Shown here piece by piece: positions 25,794 to 32,906 of a stretch of DNA of 32,906 bases (its first letter is position 1; each line of letters opens with the position of its first letter). Position numbers and translations under genes: made by a program. Source of the stretch: Actinomycetota bacterium (GTDB lineage Bacteria; Actinomycetota; Acidimicrobiia; Acidimicrobiales; Ilumatobacteraceae); NCBI GenBank assembly GCA_009927665.1, contig RFMM01000133.1, positions 1 through 32,906 on the forward strand, given 5' to 3'. The notes below the pieces were generated by a model. It worked only from the letters and a program-made list of their open reading frames with translations. It searched no databases and was not told where the DNA came from.

Positions 25794-26963
25794 GTGAAGC
25801 ACAATGGCGTGGCGAGCGACAACGGCGTCGTGAGAGACAACGGCGTCGTCAGAGACAACGTCACGAGACCATCTGCCGGTGGCGAGACGGTGGTGCTCGC
25901 TGGCGGAGTTGGCGCAGCTCGCATGTTGCGCGCCATGCAGTTGCATGACCCCACGCGGCGGGTCACCGCGATCGTCAACACGGGTGATGATGCAGTCGTA
26001 AATGGTCTCTTTATCTCGCCCGATGTCGACACCGTGATTTACACACTGGCCGGCGCCATCGACCCCACGCGCGGCTGGGGCCTGAGCGGCGAGTCATGGA
26101 CGACAATGGCATCACTCGCCCACTATGCGAAAGTTCGCCCCGCAGGCAGTGCTGCCCCGAATGACTGGTTCAACTTGGGTGATCGTGACCTTGCAACACA
26201 CTTGTATCGCACCGCGCGCTTGGCTGAAGGTGCCACCGCCAGTGCCGTTGCCAGCGAGCTCGCACAGGCGTGGAAGTTGGCGTGTCGAATCGTGCCGATG
26301 AGTGATGACCGAGTGGCGACCCAAGTCGTGCTGGCTGACGACGCTTCAGTCGACGGCCGAGTCGTGTATCGCGCAGGTGAGACGATCACTTTTCAGGAAT
26401 ACTTCGTGCGCCTGAAACATGCAGTAGCGATTCGGTCTGTTGACTTCGTCGGCGCATCGCACGCGCACGCCAACTGCCTCGTCGAGTTGCAGAATGCTGA
26501 ACAAATTGTGATTGCACCGTCGAACCCACTGGTGTCAATTGCTCCGATTCGCGCCTTGCGTGGCGTCGACGAGGTGCTTGCAGCGCGACGCGACGTCGTA
26601 GTGGCGGTTTCGCCGATCATCGGTGGAGCCGCCCTAAAGGGGCCAGCCGATCGCATGCTGCGCGAACTCGGCCACGAGGCGACCGCACTTGGCGTCGCGC
26701 GAATCTATGCCTCAGTGTGTGGCACCTTCGTGATCGACGTGGCTGACGCAGCACTCGCGAGCGACATCGAACAACTCGGCGTGCGCTGTGTCGTGACGAA
26801 CACGATCATGAGCAGCGACGATGCAGCGCGCCAGCTCGCAGAGGTCACGCTTTCGGCGGGGCGATCTGCGGCAAGCACGGCCGCTCGCACGGCAACGACG
26901 GGCACAGCCGCTCGCGCAGCATCGGCGGGCACTGCCGCTCGCGCAGCGAAGTCGGGCTCATGA
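25794..26963 (+). CDS. cofD: 2-phospho-L-lactate transferase (CofD/FbiA)
   Basis: CofD joins the phospholactate-type (or phosphoenolpyruvate-type) moiety to the deazaflavin Fo, making F420-0 or its dehydro form. Core motifs are LAGGVGAARML (35-45), TAIVNTGDDAV (58-68), DLATHLYRTARL and VSPIIGGAALKGPADRML. At 389 residues it is longer than the usual 310-330. The N-terminal addition (about 25 residues) is an 18-bp tandem repeat coding DNGVVR units. The C-terminal addition is three 9-residue Ala-rich units. GTG 25794 is supported by TACGCT 7 nt before it. The stop overlaps cofE as ATGA. This is the usual fbiA-fbiB order, but no cofC/fbiD or fbiC gene is in the window. Confidence 0.93.
   Translation: MKHNGVASDNGVVRDNGVVRDNVTRPSAGGETVVLAGGVGAARMLRAMQLHDPTRRVTAIVNTGDDAVVNGLFISPDVDTVIYTLAGAIDPTRGWGLSGESWTTMASLAHYAKVRPAGSAAPNDWFNLGDRDLATHLYRTARLAEGATASAVASELAQAWKLACRIVPMSDDRVATQVVLADDASVDGRVVYRAGETITFQEYFVRLKHAVAIRSVDFVGASHAHANCLVELQNAEQIVIAPSNPLVSIAPIRALRGVDEVLAARRDVVVAVSPIIGGAALKGPADRMLRELGHEATALGVARIYASVCGTFVIDVADAALASDIEQLGVRCVVTNTIMSSDDAARQLAEVTLSAGRSAASTAARTATTGTAARAASAGTAARAAKSGS
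25800..25868 (+). repeat. 18-bp tandem repeat in the cofD N-terminus
   Basis: Three full units start at 25800, 25818 and 25836, and a partial one at 25854. The last two full units differ at only one base. They code HNGVAS, DNGVVR, DNGVVR and DNVTR. The unit is a multiple of three, so changes in number keep the frame. Confidence 0.9.
26877..26957 (+). repeat. 27-bp tandem repeat in the cofD C-terminus
   Basis: Three 27-bp units (26877-26903, 26904-26930, 26931-26957) code TAARTATTG, TAARAASAG and TAARAAKSG. The array ends 2 bp before the cofE ATG, so it also forms the sequence in which the cofE ribosome-binding site would have to lie; no clear Shine-Dalgarno is seen there. Confidence 0.9.
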
Positions 26964-27676
26964 GCGCGCGCCTCGAAGCCTGGGGCGTCGTCGGCCTGCC
27001 CGAAGTGGTGCCAGGCGACCAACTCGGCGACCTCATCGCTGACGCGTGTCGCGCGGCACCAAATGGTCCGCTTGCTGATCGCGATGTCGTGGTCGTGACC
27101 CAGAAAATTGTGAGCAAGGCCGAGGGTCGCCTAGTGAACGTCGACCCTGATGACCCGCTCAGCCACAAGGCGGTCGTTGAGTCTGAGGCAGTGCGCATCG
27201 TGCGACGCCGCGGCGACCTCATCATCACCGAGACTGAGCATGGGTTCATTTGCGCCAACAATGGTGTCGACTTGAGCAACGTGCAGCGAGGTCAGGCCGC
27301 ACTGTTGCCGAAAGACTCTGACCGGTCAGCGCGACGCGTGCGCGACATCATTCGGGCGAGACTCGGCGTGGAAGTCGGCGTCATCGTGAGTGATACGTTC
27401 GGTCGCCCCTGGCGCAAAGGCTTGACCGATGTTGCTATCGGTGTCGCGGGAATCGCCGGCGTCGTCGATCTGCGCGGCACTCCCGATGCCTTAGGGCGCA
27501 CCATGCAGGTCACCGAAGTGGCGGTCGCTGACGAACTGGCGAGTGCGGCCGAACTCGTGATGGGAAAGTCGTCGGGTATTCCCGTGGCAATCGTGCGCGG
27601 GGCCGATGCAACATGGTTTCGAGATGCATCGGTGCGCGAGTTGATTCGCCCGGCCAACGAAGACCTGTTTCGATAG
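26960..27676 (+). CDS. cofE: Coenzyme F420-0:L-glutamate ligase (CofE)
   Basis: CofE adds L-glutamate residues to F420-0 in a GTP-dependent reaction, giving F420 with its polyglutamate tail. The 238 residues cover the CofE domain alone. VVVVTQKIVSKAEGR, GFICANNGVDLSNV, LLPKDSDRSARR, VSDTFGRPWRKGLTDVAIGVAG and VMGKSSGIPVAIVRG match the family. Mycobacterial FbiB has an additional C-terminal nitroreductase-like FMN domain (about 200 residues) that reduces dehydro-F420-0; it is absent here. A separate reductase or a phospholactate-type route would be needed. The ATG overlaps the cofD stop (ATGA), so the pair is coupled. Downstream is a GC-rich hairpin and the converging pyrophosphorylase gene. 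Confidence 0.94.
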   Translation: MSARLEAWGVVGLPEVVPGDQLGDLIADACRAAPNGPLADRDVVVVTQKIVSKAEGRLVNVDPDDPLSHKAVVESEAVRIVRRRGDLIITETEHGFICANNGVDLSNVQRGQAALLPKDSDRSARRVRDIIRARLGVEVGVIVSDTFGRPWRKGLTDVAIGVAGIAGVVDLRGTPDALGRTMQVTEVAVADELASAAELVMGKSSGIPVAIVRGADATWFRDASVRELIRPANEDLFR

Positions 27677-27684
27677 GCAGAGAA

Positions 27685-27708
27685 ACCGCGGCGCTGCGGC
27701 GGCGCGGT
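27685..27708. terminator. GC-rich hairpin between converging genes
   Basis: ACCGCG (27685-27690) and CGCGGT (27703-27708) pair across a 12-nt GC-rich loop in the 61-bp gap between cofE and the pyrophosphorylase gene. It lacks a U-tract. The position between two converging 3' ends suggests a two-way terminator. Confidence 0.45.
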
Positions 27709-27737
27709 CGGCAGGACCCTGTGGCGCGAGTCGTGGC

Positions 27738-28697
27738 TCAGGCGGGCGCAATGAGAGCGTCGCGAACCACCTGTGAGGCCGCAACATCACCGAGTGCGAC
27801 CGAGCCTTCGACAACGGCACTGTCACCGATGACTGCACGAGGGCCGATGACCGAACCAATCACCCGTGCACCTTTGCCAATGCGGGCACCTGCACCCACC
27901 ACTGAATCACGCACTTCGCACTCGTGGTCAAGCACCGCCGATGAGTGCACTGCATCGTCACGATCGTTGCGCCTGCCGTTGATCAGGTCGAGATTCGCGC
28001 GCAGATACGAGTCGGGTCGACCGGCATCGAGCCAGTAATCGTCGGTCGCAAGCGCAAAGAGGGCTTGCTGTTGCACCAAGTGCGGAAACGTCACGCGCTC
28101 GATTGACAGCGGAGCATCGCCCGGCATCACGTCAAGCGACGACGCCTCGAGCACATAAGTGCCGGCGTTCACGTGGCGACTTGCTGTCGTGCCTGGCGCA
28201 GGCTTTTCTACAAAACCGGTGACACGACCGTCGGGTTGAGTCTCGACAACGCCGTACTGCGAAGGGTCAACAACCGGTGTCAGATGAATCGTCGCAAGTG
28301 CCCCGTCGGTGCGATGACGTCGATGCGCAGCGACGAGGTCTGCAATGCGCAGGTCGGTGACGATGTCACCGTTGGCAACGACGAATGGTTCGGTGCGTTC
28401 GTGCAAGCCCACCGAGCGCGCAGCGAAACCAATTGCTCCGGCGGTGTCGAGTGGGGCATCTTCAATCGCAAAGTGCAATCGCACCCCAGCGCAGGTGCGA
28501 TCAGGAAACGCCGCCAGAAATGGCTCAGGTTTGAAACCGAGCGCCAACACGGCGTCGGTGACCCCACCACGGGCGAGGTGCACCATCATCCATTCGAGAA
28601 TCGTGCGCTGTCCGAGTGGCAATAGCGGCTTGGGAACCGCGTTGGTGAGCGGTCGCAGGCGCGTGCCGAATCCGCCGACGAGCACGACGGCGAACAT
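27738..28697 (-). CDS. NDP-sugar pyrophosphorylase, probably mannose-1-phosphate guanylyltransferase
   Basis: The 319-residue enzyme has a nucleotidyltransferase domain (about 1-235) and a C-terminal left-handed beta-helix of hexapeptide repeats (about 250-315: VHSSAV, VRDSVV, ARIGKG, VIGSVI). GGFGTRLRPLT (8-18) and PKPLLPLG bind nucleotide and phosphate; ANGDIV holds the metal Asp, and GFVEKP is also typical. Such two-domain enzymes in actinobacteria make GDP-mannose; UDP- or dTDP-glucose synthesis cannot be excluded. In M. tuberculosis a similar gene (Rv3264c, from memory) also lies close to fbiA-fbiB, which supports GDP-mannose. It is the last gene of the glycosyltransferase operon, 12 bp after the gene for the anchored protein. 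Its product would feed gmd. Confidence 0.87.
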   Translation of the reverse strand: MFAVVLVGGFGTRLRPLTNAVPKPLLPLGQRTILEWMMVHLARGGVTDAVLALGFKPEPFLAAFPDRTCAGVRLHFAIEDAPLDTAGAIGFAARSVGLHERTEPFVVANGDIVTDLRIADLVAAHRRHRTDGALATIHLTPVVDPSQYGVVETQPDGRVTGFVEKPAPGTTASRHVNAGTYVLEASSLDVMPGDAPLSIERVTFPHLVQQQALFALATDDYWLDAGRPDSYLRANLDLINGRRNDRDDAVHSSAVLDHECEVRDSVVGAGARIGKGARVIGSVIGPRAVIGDSAVVEGSVALGDVAASQVVRDALIAPA

Positions 28698-28709
28698 GCC
28701 GCGACTCGC

Positions 28710-29387
28710 CTATTCGCCGGAATTGACGAGCGTCGCCACGTCGCTGGCCGCATCAGGCTGCGGCACCTCTGTGCCGTCCGGCGCAAAGACGAGAGCGACG
28801 GCAAGACCATTGGCATCGAGACGAATGGAACCGAGGTTGGCAATCGACGTCTTGCGCTGGTTGTCGGCGCCCTCGACATCCCACGTATCGACGAAGAGCG
28901 AGCCGCCTTTGCCACCACAGGCATCGGAGCCCTCAGTGAGCACCGCACCGTCGTTGATCGACGCCGGGAACGTCAGCGAGGTTTCCGACAGCTTGAGTGC
29001 GTAGAGGTCAAGCACCGCCGAGACGCGGGCGCGGCGCTGACCGCTCAGAATCTGCGGCTGCCACTCAACGACGCCCGGCTTGCCTGAGACCAGAGTTGCG
29101 CCCTCGCGCACTTCCGCAAGATCGTCGAGCACGGCGGTGTCGGGCAGGTCGATCCACTTGTCGCAGACATACACACCGAACGAGAGGTAGTAGGTGGCAT
29201 TCGTGATGTCGGCAGCCGAGCGGTCTTCAATCGTCTGTCGGGCATAGCCAATGAGCGCCGACCCGAGCACGAGCACCACGGCGATCACGGTGGGAAACAA
29301 CAGCCCGCCGCGCAACTTGATGCCGCGCGGCGTGCGGGTCTTGCTCTTCTCGGCGAGACGGGCGATTTTCTTGGCTGACGACGTCAC
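28710..29387 (-). CDS. Single-TM anchored protein of unknown function
   Basis: I do not recognise a named domain. The 225-residue protein has a basic cytoplasmic tail (1-28), one TM helix (about 29-47) and an extracytoplasmic part of about 175 residues. The latter starts with an AADITNATYYLSFGVYVCDKW segment and later has TEGSDACGGKGGS. These are the only two cysteines and could form a disulphide outside the cell. The conserved-looking FGVYVCDKW stretch reminds me of hypothetical membrane proteins of Acidimicrobiia. GTG 29387 overlaps the upstream glycosyltransferase stop as GTGA. It lies between GT4 genes and the pyrophosphorylase, so an envelope-glycan role is likely but unproven. Confidence 0.8.
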   Translation of the reverse strand: MTSSAKKIARLAEKSKTRTPRGIKLRGGLLFPTVIAVVLVLGSALIGYARQTIEDRSAADITNATYYLSFGVYVCDKWIDLPDTAVLDDLAEVREGATLVSGKPGVVEWQPQILSGQRRARVSAVLDLYALKLSETSLTFPASINDGAVLTEGSDACGGKGGSLFVDTWDVEGADNQRKTSIANLGSIRLDANGLAVALVFAPDGTEVPQPDAASDVATLVNSGE

Positions 29388-30649
29388 GAGCGCTTCATGC
29401 TATCGGCGACGATATTGACGTATGCCAGCGCTGCGTCACGCGCCGACGGGTGTCGCTCGATGAACGTTCGGCCCGCCACACCGCACGCGCGATAGCGCGA
29501 TGGATCGAGGGCCAGCGAACGAACTGCCGCATCAAGAGCCTCGATGTCACCAGGTGCCACGACGACGCCTGCCCCGGCATGGGTGACGAGTCGGTCAATC
29601 TCACTGCCACGGTCAACAACAGCGACCACACTGCGGCCGGCAGCAAGAATCGAATACACCTTTGACGGCACACTCACAGCAGCCAGACCCGCACGCAACG
29701 ACACCACCTGCACATCGGCGGTGGCGAGCACCTCGGCGAGGCGGTCGTCAGGTTGGTAGTCACCGAAGTGCACGTTCTGCAGCCCGGCGGCCTGCGCGCG
29801 CAACTCGGCTAGGGCCGCACCGTCACCATTGATGACAAACGAGACGGCCGGGTTACGCCGTGCCACCTCGACTAGTGCTTCGAGCCCTTGTGAGTAGCCA
29901 ACGTTGCCCGCATACATGACCACCGATTCGGCCCCGAGACCAAGTTCGTTTCGATACGGAGTCATGCGGTCGCGCGGCGAGATGCCGACAGTATCGACGA
30001 AGTTCGGCACGACGTGCACCATCGCCGACAGCGACCGAGCTACTTTTGCGCGCACGTTGGCCCGCAGGTCTTCAGACAACACGACGACCGCAGCCGAACG
30101 CCGATAGGTGAATCGCTCAAGCCAACTCGCCAGTGAGATAACAAACTGATTGGTGATCGCCCCCGTGCGAACAACGGCATCAGGAAAGATGTCTTGCACG
30201 TTGAAGACCAGGTGTGTGCGACGCACGCGTGCTGCGAGCCAGCCGACGGTGCCGAGTGTGAGTGGTGGCGACATGGCGATCACGGCATCAACCCGCTTGC
30301 GTGTCGCTGTCGCTGCGCAAAACCCGGCGACGACACTGAAAACCACGAACGCTGCGGCGCGCGCCACCAGATTTGACTTGTTCGCCGACGTCAGCGGGTG
30401 CACTCGCGTGATGCTGCCCCAGGCGGTGATCTCACGACGTATGAGACGACCGTTCCACCCCGATTCGACGCGGTGCGAGCGATACCACGGCAGCGCGGTG
30501 ACGACATGAATCTCGTGACCGAGTGACGCCCACTGCTCGACGAGGGCGGTCATCACTCGACCCGTCGGGGCGATGTCGGGCGCAAAGTGCGGACACAGCA
30601 CGACGAGTCGCAACGAACGAACCCCAGAGACCGGCACCGCGTTAGCCAC
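29384..30649 (-). CDS. GT4 glycosyltransferase, WbuB/WcaI-like
   Basis: This 421-residue GT-B enzyme belongs to family 4 retaining glycosyltransferases. The N-terminal domain has LVVLCPHFAPDIAPTGRV and the typical WbuB-like VFNVQDIFPDAVVRTGAI. The C-terminal donor-binding half has VVMYAGNVGYSQGLEALV, GDYQPDDRLAEVLATADVQVVSL and the sugar-nucleotide region VPSKVYSILAAGRSVVAVV. Related enzymes add aminosugars such as N-acetylfucosamine in surface polysaccharides; the sugar here is not known. A mildly hydrophobic stretch (about 95-115) may help it sit at the membrane. GTG 30649 overlaps the preceding gene by 8 bp. It is the third gene of the operon. Confidence 0.87.
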   Translation of the reverse strand: MANAVPVSGVRSLRLVVLCPHFAPDIAPTGRVMTALVEQWASLGHEIHVVTALPWYRSHRVESGWNGRLIRREITAWGSITRVHPLTSANKSNLVARAAAFVVFSVVAGFCAATATRKRVDAVIAMSPPLTLGTVGWLAARVRRTHLVFNVQDIFPDAVVRTGAITNQFVISLASWLERFTYRRSAAVVVLSEDLRANVRAKVARSLSAMVHVVPNFVDTVGISPRDRMTPYRNELGLGAESVVMYAGNVGYSQGLEALVEVARRNPAVSFVINGDGAALAELRAQAAGLQNVHFGDYQPDDRLAEVLATADVQVVSLRAGLAAVSVPSKVYSILAAGRSVVAVVDRGSEIDRLVTHAGAGVVVAPGDIEALDAAVRSLALDPSRYRACGVAGRTFIERHPSARDAALAYVNIVADSMKRS

Positions 30650-31763
30650 GAGATGCTCCCGTTGTCATCGCTCGATAGACGGCGGCGAGGTCGCGGCCAG
30701 AGTCAATCGATCGAAACTCGCCCGCGCGTCGTCGGCCACGTGCCTGCCAGTCGGCCCGCTGCGTCGTCGCACGGTCGATGGCTTGCGACCATGCATCGAC
30801 GTCGAGTGGCACCACTTGTCCGGCATCACCGACCACTTCTGGTAGCGCGGCACAATCACTCGCCACTACGGGAGTGCCGAGTGCCATCGCTTCGATGACT
30901 GGCGCACCGAACCCTTCATACGTGCTGGGGAACACCAGCGCATCTGCAAGTAAGAGCAAGCCGTCGCGGTCAGCGTCACCGAGCCGGCCAACAACAAGCA
31001 CCTGCTGCGCAAGACCGTGTGCAGCGATTGCGTTGAGCACGTCGTCGTGCGCTCGCCCAGCGCCACCAGCAAACACGATCTGGGTGTCGTTGAGTCGACC
31101 GTGCCGCGCGAGTTCAAGCAAGAACTGGTGGTTCTTGTGCGGGTGCGTGATAGCCGGATACGCAAGCACGCGCGCAGCGGTAATGCCGAATCGACGACGC
31201 AACTCGTCGGCTGGTGTGGCGCGACCACCGAGCGACGGTTCGACGCCGTGGCGAACGACGCTGATGCGGTGCGCCGCCACACCCAACTGCTCGCACACCG
31301 TCTGTTTGACGAACGCACTCGGCACTGCAATGTGGTTGGCGCGCGCCACCGACGACGGAACCCGCGCCGCGAGATAGCGCAACTTGGTGCGCGAGAAATA
31401 GTGCGGAAACTCGCGGTACTGCACGTCGTGAATCGTGAGCAGCGTTGGCGCCGTGGCGCGCAAGGGCAGGGTTCCACCGCCATGGTGGGTAACTGCCGCA
31501 CCACGGGTCAGTCGCGCCAACGACGTTGCTTCACGCATGATGCGCAGCGGGCGGCTCGTTGCCGACGATGATGACTCGATGATTCGCATGCGCGCTGAGA
31601 GTTCTGGGTGGGCTGCGGCGAACCCGCGTGGGGCAACGATTTCTAACTCGAACTCACCGGGTGCCGCCTCGTGCACACCACAGAGTTGTCGAACCAGATA
31701 CTGCTCAGAGCCGCCCACTTGACCTGGCACGCACCACAACATGTTCACGACCACGCGTGTCAT
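30642..31763 (-). CDS. GT4 glycosyltransferase
   Basis: The 373-residue enzyme is a GT-B, family 4 glycosyltransferase acting at the cytoplasmic face. Residues near the N-terminus (VVVNMLWCVPGQVGGSEQY) form the acceptor-side glycine loop. LLTIHDVQYREFPHYFS and AVPSAFVKQTVCEQLGV are typical of the mannosyl/rhamnosyl-type members. The C-terminal half has LAYPAITHPHKNHQFLLEL and the donor motif FPSTYEGFGAPVIEAMALGTPVV, with the EX7E glutamates in that segment. ATG 31763 overlaps the upstream stop as ATGA; a longer frame upstream adds an Arg-rich stretch without homology. Mannose or a deoxyhexose made through manB and gmd is a plausible donor, but this is inference. Confidence 0.88.
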   Translation of the reverse strand: MTRVVVNMLWCVPGQVGGSEQYLVRQLCGVHEAAPGEFELEIVAPRGFAAAHPELSARMRIIESSSSATSRPLRIMREATSLARLTRGAAVTHHGGGTLPLRATAPTLLTIHDVQYREFPHYFSRTKLRYLAARVPSSVARANHIAVPSAFVKQTVCEQLGVAAHRISVVRHGVEPSLGGRATPADELRRRFGITAARVLAYPAITHPHKNHQFLLELARHGRLNDTQIVFAGGAGRAHDDVLNAIAAHGLAQQVLVVGRLGDADRDGLLLLADALVFPSTYEGFGAPVIEAMALGTPVVASDCAALPEVVGDAGQVVPLDVDAWSQAIDRATTQRADWQARGRRRAGEFRSIDSGRDLAAVYRAMTTGASRG

Positions 31764-32881
31764 GCCCGACGACCACCCATCTCGACGGCCGCGCGATACG
31801 CCTGCACCACGAGGTCGGCGGTGTGTTGCCACGTCGCACCTGTTGCTCGTGTGCGCCCCAACTGCGACAGCTCGTCACGACGCGCCAACACCTCACGAAT
31901 ACCTGCTGCTATTGCCGAGACCTCGAGCGGGTCGACCAACACCGCCGCGCCGGCGGCGACTTCTTCGGTGGAGGTTCCCTTGCTCGTCAACACGGGCGTG
32001 CCATGGGCCATGGCCTCGAGAATCGGCAACCCGAAGCCTTCCATCACCGAGGGATAACAGAGCGCACGAGCGCCGGCATATGCAGCCGCGAGTTCGTGGC
32101 TGGCGACATGCCCGATGAAGTGCACGCGATCAGATGCCTCGTACGAATCTGCAACATCATCACCCCAGCCGCGCGCGCCGACTATCACGAGCGGCGGAAC
32201 ATCGGCGCCGAGCGACTGGTGTGCGGCCAACAGTCGCTGCAGGTTCTTGCGCGGCTCGCGTGTGCCGACAAAGAGCAGGTAGTGCTCGGGTAGCCCATGT
32301 CGAGCTCGCACTGCGGCGACGTCGGCCGGCGTCACCGTGGGCACGCGCACGCCGAGTGGAATCAACCGCAGGCGTGCAGGGTCGAAGCCGTTCGCGGCAC
32401 AATCTGCCAGCGTTGCCTGCGACGAGCACAACACCAGAGTCGCTCGCTCACGCACCATTGCCAGAGCCCGCGCGAACACTCGTCGCCCGCGCGCGGTGAA
32501 GTAGCCGGGATGATGTAAGAACGCGAGGTCGTGCACCGTCACGACAAGCGGAGTTGCTGGTCGTGACGCAAGCGGAATGATGCTCGTTGCATGCAACACC
32601 TCGATCGGGCCCGTTGCACGCTCGACGAGTGGCCACCTCAGTCGCAAGGTCGACTCGACGAGTGCCGCCCCACGCAGCGGTAGTCGCGCGACGGAGACGG
32701 GCGGTTCGAAGCCGGCGGTGGCTGGGCGGCGGTGATTGCCGGCCACGCCAACCACATCAACATCGCTGCGGGCCGCAAGTGCGTTCGCCAACTCAATTGA
32801 TGCGACACCAGTACCACCAGGGGTGGCGCGCCAGCAATGGTCAAAAGTCAACGCCACTCGCAGTCGACTCATCGACTCCAT
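31760..32881 (-). CDS. GT4 glycosyltransferase
   Basis: This is the first gene of the operon visible in the window; 373 residues. It is a GT-B family 4 enzyme like its neighbour, to which it is probably related by an old duplication. N-terminal DHCWRATPGGTGVASIELAN holds the glycine loop, VVTVHDLAFLHHPGYFT is the equivalent His-Asp segment, LLFVGTREPRKNLQRLLAA starts the donor domain, and YPSVMEGFGLPILEAMAHG carries the EX7E motif. ATG 32881 (MESMSRLRV) is used; ATG 32872 is an alternative. No TAnnnT box or ribosome-binding site is evident in the 25 bases left before the window edge, so its promoter may lie outside. Confidence 0.88.
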   Translation of the reverse strand: MESMSRLRVALTFDHCWRATPGGTGVASIELANALAARSDVDVVGVAGNHRRPATAGFEPPVSVARLPLRGAALVESTLRLRWPLVERATGPIEVLHATSIIPLASRPATPLVVTVHDLAFLHHPGYFTARGRRVFARALAMVRERATLVLCSSQATLADCAANGFDPARLRLIPLGVRVPTVTPADVAAVRARHGLPEHYLLFVGTREPRKNLQRLLAAHQSLGADVPPLVIVGARGWGDDVADSYEASDRVHFIGHVASHELAAAYAGARALCYPSVMEGFGLPILEAMAHGTPVLTSKGTSTEEVAAGAAVLVDPLEVSAIAAGIREVLARRDELSQLGRTRATGATWQHTADLVVQAYRAAVEMGGRRA

Positions 32882-32906
32882 TCTGTCGGTGATGCGGGGA
32901 ACCTTC

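Overview
The window looks like chromosomal core DNA from a GC-rich, F420-making actinobacterium. Supporting signs are the DUF3499 and DUF5719 genes, frequent GTG starts, cofD-cofE, and TAnnnT -10 boxes placed only 6-8 nt before start codons. The layout and moderate GC suggest the class Acidimicrobiia, but this is inference. I see no plasmid, phage, insertion sequence, CRISPR array, rRNA or tRNA. Genes are packed tightly, many sharing 1-8 bp, and the longest gaps are only about 60-115 bp.

Region 1 (1-8997). The tail of menB is followed by an octamer tandem repeat and a SpoU RNA methyltransferase (+). A compact minus-strand operon then reads comF-secA-prfB-ftsE-ftsX-crotonase-glbO, covering protein export, translation termination, divisome ABC transport, acyl-CoA metabolism and an O2-binding truncated globin. 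A YczE/YitT-like membrane protein diverges from comF.

Region 2 (8998-15665, minus strand). DUF3499, a CPBP protease, a GT-C-like membrane protein, phosphomannomutase (manB), a Trm112-like protein and ahcY form one run of genes. The 90-nt leader of ahcY can form two mutually exclusive long stems, one of which closes over the ribosome-binding region. It is the best candidate in the window for an undescribed regulatory RNA.

Region 3 (15666-22891). ftsH diverges from DUF3499 across a 71-bp promoter region with dyads. A membrane thioredoxin, a secreted DUF5719 protein and a 1069-residue glycosyltransferase fused to a multi-pass domain lie on the minus strand. A 15-bp tandem repeat duplicates the DUF5719 stop codon.

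Region 4 (22892-27676). A small coiled-coil protein has a near-consensus promoter next to an 8-bp dyad. It is followed by a MOP-type flippase, gmd (minus) and the cofD-cofE pair for F420. cofD carries tandem repeats at both ends.

Region 5 (27677-32906, minus strand). Three GT4 glycosyltransferases, a membrane-anchored unknown and an NDP-sugar pyrophosphorylase form an operon with translational overlaps. With manB and gmd, the pyrophosphorylase could take mannose-6-phosphate to GDP-4-keto-6-deoxymannose for a deoxyhexose-containing envelope glycan, assembled by the glycosyltransferases and possibly exported by the flippase.
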